A stretch of 64,000 nucleotides of DNA from Pseudoduganella namucuonensis. Its GTDB lineage: Bacteria > Pseudomonadota > Gammaproteobacteria > Burkholderiales > Burkholderiaceae_D. Both the position numbers and the translations under genes were made by a program. Shown here piece after piece: positions 61,242 through 64,000 of this stretch; positions within the stretch are counted from its first letter, which is position 1, and each line of letters starts with the position of its first letter. Where the stretch lies: positions 62,001-126,000 of the forward strand of contig NZ_FPBO01000024.1 in the NCBI RefSeq assembly GCF_900116645.1, read 5' to 3'. The notes beneath the pieces were generated by a model. The model was given only the letters and a program-made list of their open reading frames with translations. It ran no database searches and was not told where the DNA came from.

Positions 61242-62177
61242 ATGTTGAAACGCATTCAGTACCAGCAATACGGCGGCCCCGAAGTCATGCGCCTCGAACC
61301 GTTCGAGCCGGGGCGTCCCGGCAAGGGCGAGGTGGCGGTCAGTGTCAGGTTCGCCGCCGTCAATCCGATCGACTGGAAGCTGCGTATGGGCGAGATGAAA
61401 ATTGTCACAGGCAAGCGTTTCCCGCGCGCGATGGGCATGGATATGTCCGGCATTGTGATGGCGGTCGGCCCCGGCGTCGAGCGCTTCAAGGTCGGCGACG
61501 AGGTGTTCGGTCAAACCCGTTTCAAGCAATGCGGCGCGCTGGGCGAGGCCGCCATCGCCAACGAAAGCGCGCTGGCGCTGAAACCGGCCAATGTCGGCTT
61601 CGATCAGGCCGCCTGCCTCGGCTCGGCCGGCGTCACCGCCTGGAACGGCTTGATCGACAAAGCCAAGCTGAGCGCCAACCAGCATGTCTTTATCAACGGC
61701 TGCATGGGCGGGGTGGGCGAAGCCGGAGTACAACTTGCGCGCAGCCTCGGCATCCGGGTATCCGGTACCTGCGGCGAGGCCGACATTGAGCGCGCCCGGG
61801 CGCTGGGAGTGGAAACCGTCCACGACTACCGCCGCACCGATCTGTCGCAGCTCGGCGAGCGTTACGACGCGGTCTTCGATACTGCCGCCAACATGAGCCG
61901 GGCGGTCGCTTACGGCCTGCTGAAACCGGACGGTGTATTGCTGGACCTGCATCCCTCGCCGGGCAAGTTCTTGAGAGCGGTGTTCGACCGCCGCCTCAAG
62001 CTCGTGGTCTGCTCACCCAGCCCGGAGATCCTCGACAATCTTGGACTCGCCGCCAGTGACGGCACACTGCGGCTGTCGATCGCCAAGGTGGTGCCACTGA
62101 GCGAGGCGATCGGGCTGATCACCGCGCTTGAGGGCGGCCAGCGGCTGGGTGGCAAGGCCGTCGTGCGGATGGCGTAG
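61242..62177 (+). CDS. NADP-dependent MDR oxidoreductase (zinc-free quinone oxidoreductase type)
   Basis: A 311-residue medium-chain dehydrogenase/reductase: GroES-like domain (PFEPGRPGKGEVAVSVRFAAVNPIDWKLR) and Rossmann domain (FINGCMGGVGEAGVQLARSLGIRVSG). It lacks the zinc Cys cluster, so it is a quinone-reductase-like enzyme. AAGGAG upstream supports the start. It is followed by an SDR gene after 126 nt. Confidence 0.87.
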   Translation: MLKRIQYQQYGGPEVMRLEPFEPGRPGKGEVAVSVRFAAVNPIDWKLRMGEMKIVTGKRFPRAMGMDMSGIVMAVGPGVERFKVGDEVFGQTRFKQCGALGEAAIANESALALKPANVGFDQAACLGSAGVTAWNGLIDKAKLSANQHVFINGCMGGVGEAGVQLARSLGIRVSGTCGEADIERARALGVETVHDYRRTDLSQLGERYDAVFDTAANMSRAVAYGLLKPDGVLLDLHPSPGKFLRAVFDRRLKLVVCSPSPEILDNLGLAASDGTLRLSIAKVVPLSEAIGLITALEGGQRLGGKAVVRMA

Positions 62178-62303
62178 ACGGGTGCGCGCCGCGCAGGGTA
62201 TCCGCGACACCTGCGCCGGCACGCCGGTCGTTGGGCGTGCCCGCGGGAACCCAACCGTCTTTGTGGGCACACCTTTTTATTTTCAATCGGAAGGAAAGTC
62301 GAA

Positions 62304-63038
62304 ATGAATCTGACATCGAACACCATTCTCATCACGGGCGGAGGCGCCGGCATTGGCCTCGAATTGGCGCGGCAACTTGTTCAGCGCGGCAATCGGGTCA
62401 TCGTTTGTGGCCGCACCGAGGAGGCGCTCCTCAAAGCGCAAGCGCAAGTGCCGGCTTTGATCACCCGCGTCTGCGACATCACCGACCATGCAAGCCGCCA
62501 GGCCATGGTGAGCTGGCCGGGCAGCGCGCACCCGGACCTCAATGTGTTGATCAACAACGCCGGTGTGCAATACCGCCGCTTGTTTAGCGAAGCCGATGCG
62601 CTGGATGGTCTTGAACAAGAGGTGGCGACCAATTTCACTGCGCCCATTCGGCTGATCGACGAGCTCTTGCCTACGCTGAAGCGGCAGCGGGTGGCCGTCA
62701 TCATCAATGTCAGTTCCGCGCTGGCTTTCGCGCCGATTGCGGATCTTCCTGTCTACTGTGCGACGAAGGCGGCGATCCATTCCTTCACGCTGACTTTGCG
62801 CCATCAACTCAAATCGACGGGAATCAGGGTAGTGGAGCTGGCCCCGCCTATCGTTGACACCGGCCTGGGCGGCGGGAAGCGCAGCGGAGGCACCGCCGGG
62901 CAGCCAATGATGTCTCCTGAGCAGTTCGCTATCGAAGCGCTGGTCCTGTTGGAAACCGATCAGGACGAAGCGCTGGTCGGCTTGGCCGCGGGCGCGCGAA
63001 AAATGGGAGAAGCCTTGTTCGATCGAATGAATAGCTGA
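62304..63038 (+). CDS. SDR oxidoreductase, DltE-like
   Basis: A 244-residue short-chain dehydrogenase. Cofactor motif TGGGAGIGLELA, NNAG motif at LINNAGVQ, active site YCATK, and a C-terminal part that resembles DltE-type oxidoreductases. GGAAGGAAAG precedes the ATG. It is probably controlled by the LysR protein together with the MDR gene, forming a small redox cluster of unknown substrate. Confidence 0.85.
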   Translation: MNLTSNTILITGGGAGIGLELARQLVQRGNRVIVCGRTEEALLKAQAQVPALITRVCDITDHASRQAMVSWPGSAHPDLNVLINNAGVQYRRLFSEADALDGLEQEVATNFTAPIRLIDELLPTLKRQRVAVIINVSSALAFAPIADLPVYCATKAAIHSFTLTLRHQLKSTGIRVVELAPPIVDTGLGGGKRSGGTAGQPMMSPEQFAIEALVLLETDQDEALVGLAAGARKMGEALFDRMNS

Positions 63039-63115
63039 GCCAATCCTGAATTTTCGTCATCGCCCGACGCCTTTGCGGTAATTGCACGGGCGGTTACGCG
63101 TATGCGTCTTCCGAA

Positions 63116-64000
63116 CTATGGCGCTTTTACGGTCCACAATTGGCTGTCGCCGCCAAGGAACGTCTTCAAGATAATCGACGCTCCCGAAGAGGTCGAGGAA
63201 CTGGCGACATCCAGGCACATACCCGGGAATTTTTCGGAGCAGAGCCGATAGTAGCCCCCATTGGCGGCGACCATTTTCCAGATCTGGCTCTGCGCACCGC
63301 CGTACACCGTCAGTGGCACGGTGCCCTCGGTGGTTGCGGGGTCGTACATGGCCTCCATGGCCAAGCCATTCCATTGGTTGACGATCTTGTATTGCCCTTT
63401 ACCCAAATTCGTGAAGTACCAGAACTGGTTGCTGCTCCCAAAGTATGGCTTCTGATTGATCCGGTTGTAGTACTCCATGGTCAAGCCGCTGTTCTTGGAA
63501 ACAATCCGGTAATAGCCGTCCAAGATGGGGCCGTTGGCCTGGGTGTAGTTGTTGGACTCCGCGTAGCGCGCCCAATTGCCGATCTGAGTCGGGCCGTATT
63601 GATCGCCGCGGTTTCCCAGCGCCGTATTGTTTTCCAGGACACCCGTCCCCGTGCCGGCCACGATGCCGATGCCCGTATTGCTGAGGACGGTGTTGCCGAT
63701 GATCCTCCCGCTGGTCGCGTAAAATCCCAGGCCGCTCATGTAGGCCCCGTTGTATCCGGAGGTCCCGGGCAGGTCGGAGCCATTATTGCTGATGTCGTTG
63801 TACAACACGTCGACGTTTGCGGCGTTTTCGTCCACGTGGATGCCCAACCGGTAGTTGCGCACGAAGGTCGAGCCGATAATGGTGCTGCCGGTGCCCACGG
63901 TGAGATGCAAGCCGTCCCCGGTCCAGGAGTTGATGAAGCGCGAATTGCTGATCAAGACCGACGAGACTCTGCGGAGGTAGGCGTTGTGGGTGCCCAGCGT
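63116..64000 (-). CDS. Right-handed beta-helix protein with ricin-type lectin repeats (partial)
   Basis: The C-terminal ~295 residues of a larger protein; the reading frame stays open to the window end, so the start lies beyond 64000. The first part is a parallel beta-helix (DGLHLTVGTGSTIIGSTF, RIIGNTVLSNTGIGIVAG), as in pectate lyase-like folds. The last ~140 residues carry QxW-type ricin B motifs (NQFWYF, SQIWKM, SQLWTV). Such pairings are found in secreted polysaccharide-binding or -cleaving proteins. No catalytic residues can be assigned from the part seen. Confidence 0.75.
   Translation of the reverse strand, partial: TLGTHNAYLRRVSSVLISNSRFINSWTGDGLHLTVGTGSTIIGSTFVRNYRLGIHVDENAANVDVLYNDISNNGSDLPGTSGYNGAYMSGLGFYATSGRIIGNTVLSNTGIGIVAGTGTGVLENNTALGNRGDQYGPTQIGNWARYAESNNYTQANGPILDGYYRIVSKNSGLTMEYYNRINQKPYFGSSNQFWYFTNLGKGQYKIVNQWNGLAMEAMYDPATTEGTVPLTVYGGAQSQIWKMVAANGGYYRLCSEKFPGMCLDVASSSTSSGASIILKTFLGGDSQLWTVKAP

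Overview
The window looks like chromosomal DNA of a high-GC betaproteobacterium, most likely Oxalobacteraceae (Massilia/Duganella/Pseudoduganella type). The grounds are overall GC of roughly two thirds, a Burkholderiales-type trimeric porin, a large carbohydrate- and aromatic-degradation repertoire, and short palindromic intergenic repeats. The genus is an inference. No rRNA, tRNA or CRISPR array was seen.

Layout. 25-2012: vanillate demethylase vanAB. 2100-10093: plant-polymer and hydrolase genes (a TonB-like small protein, GH42 beta-galactosidase, LysR regulator, metallo-beta-lactamase-fold hydrolase plus M28 peptidase, GH5 lipoprotein). 10369-11155: TacAT-type toxin-antitoxin pair. 11205-14281: a HrpL-type promoter followed by a ~1000-residue protein with a PLP fold-type-I-like core, a candidate type III effector. 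14358-31210: a hydroxycinnamate (ferulate-type) regulon with tannase/feruloyl esterase, porin, branched-chain-type ABC importer, feruloyl-CoA synthetase, acyl-CoA dehydrogenase, crotonase, SDR, thiolase, CoA-transferase and a MarR regulator. Three of its promoters carry the same 15-bp RTTAT-N5-ATAAY palindrome. With vanAB this makes a plausible route from esterified ferulate to protocatechuate. 31408-35865: LacI regulator, PfkB (KDG-type) kinase and GH95 glycosidase. 35951-38842: M16C peptidase.

38994-43163 is a small Hrp-type III secretion patch: a degenerate IS256-like transposase ORF, a harpin-like gene, and an hrpF-hrpG-hrcC-like operon, with divergent HrpL-type boxes between harpin and operon. 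No other T3SS structural gene is in the window. 43360-57194 is an R64/thin-pilus-type IVb pilus operon (pilL/tcpQ-like, pilN, O, P, Q, R, S, a second PilT-like ATPase, pilM, three tandem pilV genes, lytic transglycosylase). The three PilV paralogues share a prepilin-like N-terminal half and differ downstream, which resembles a shufflon resolved into separate genes.

57296-58973 is a gene graveyard: a frameshifted RTX remnant, an antitoxin-toxin deletion fusion behind an intact promoter, and a parE truncated where lower-GC DNA begins. That lower-GC DNA (58956-60109) encodes a YopT/AvrPphB-like C58 cysteine protease effector with a HrpL-type box. 60264-63038 holds a LysR regulator, an MDR oxidoreductase and an SDR. 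The window ends inside a beta-helix/ricin-lectin protein.

The most notable signal is the scattered HrpL-like regulon: four promoter matches (11205, 40381, 40447, 60082) in front of a harpin, a secretin operon and two effector-like genes, interleaved with an aromatic/plant-polymer degradation island and a IVb pilus with triple adhesins. It suggests a plant- or eukaryote-associated lifestyle.
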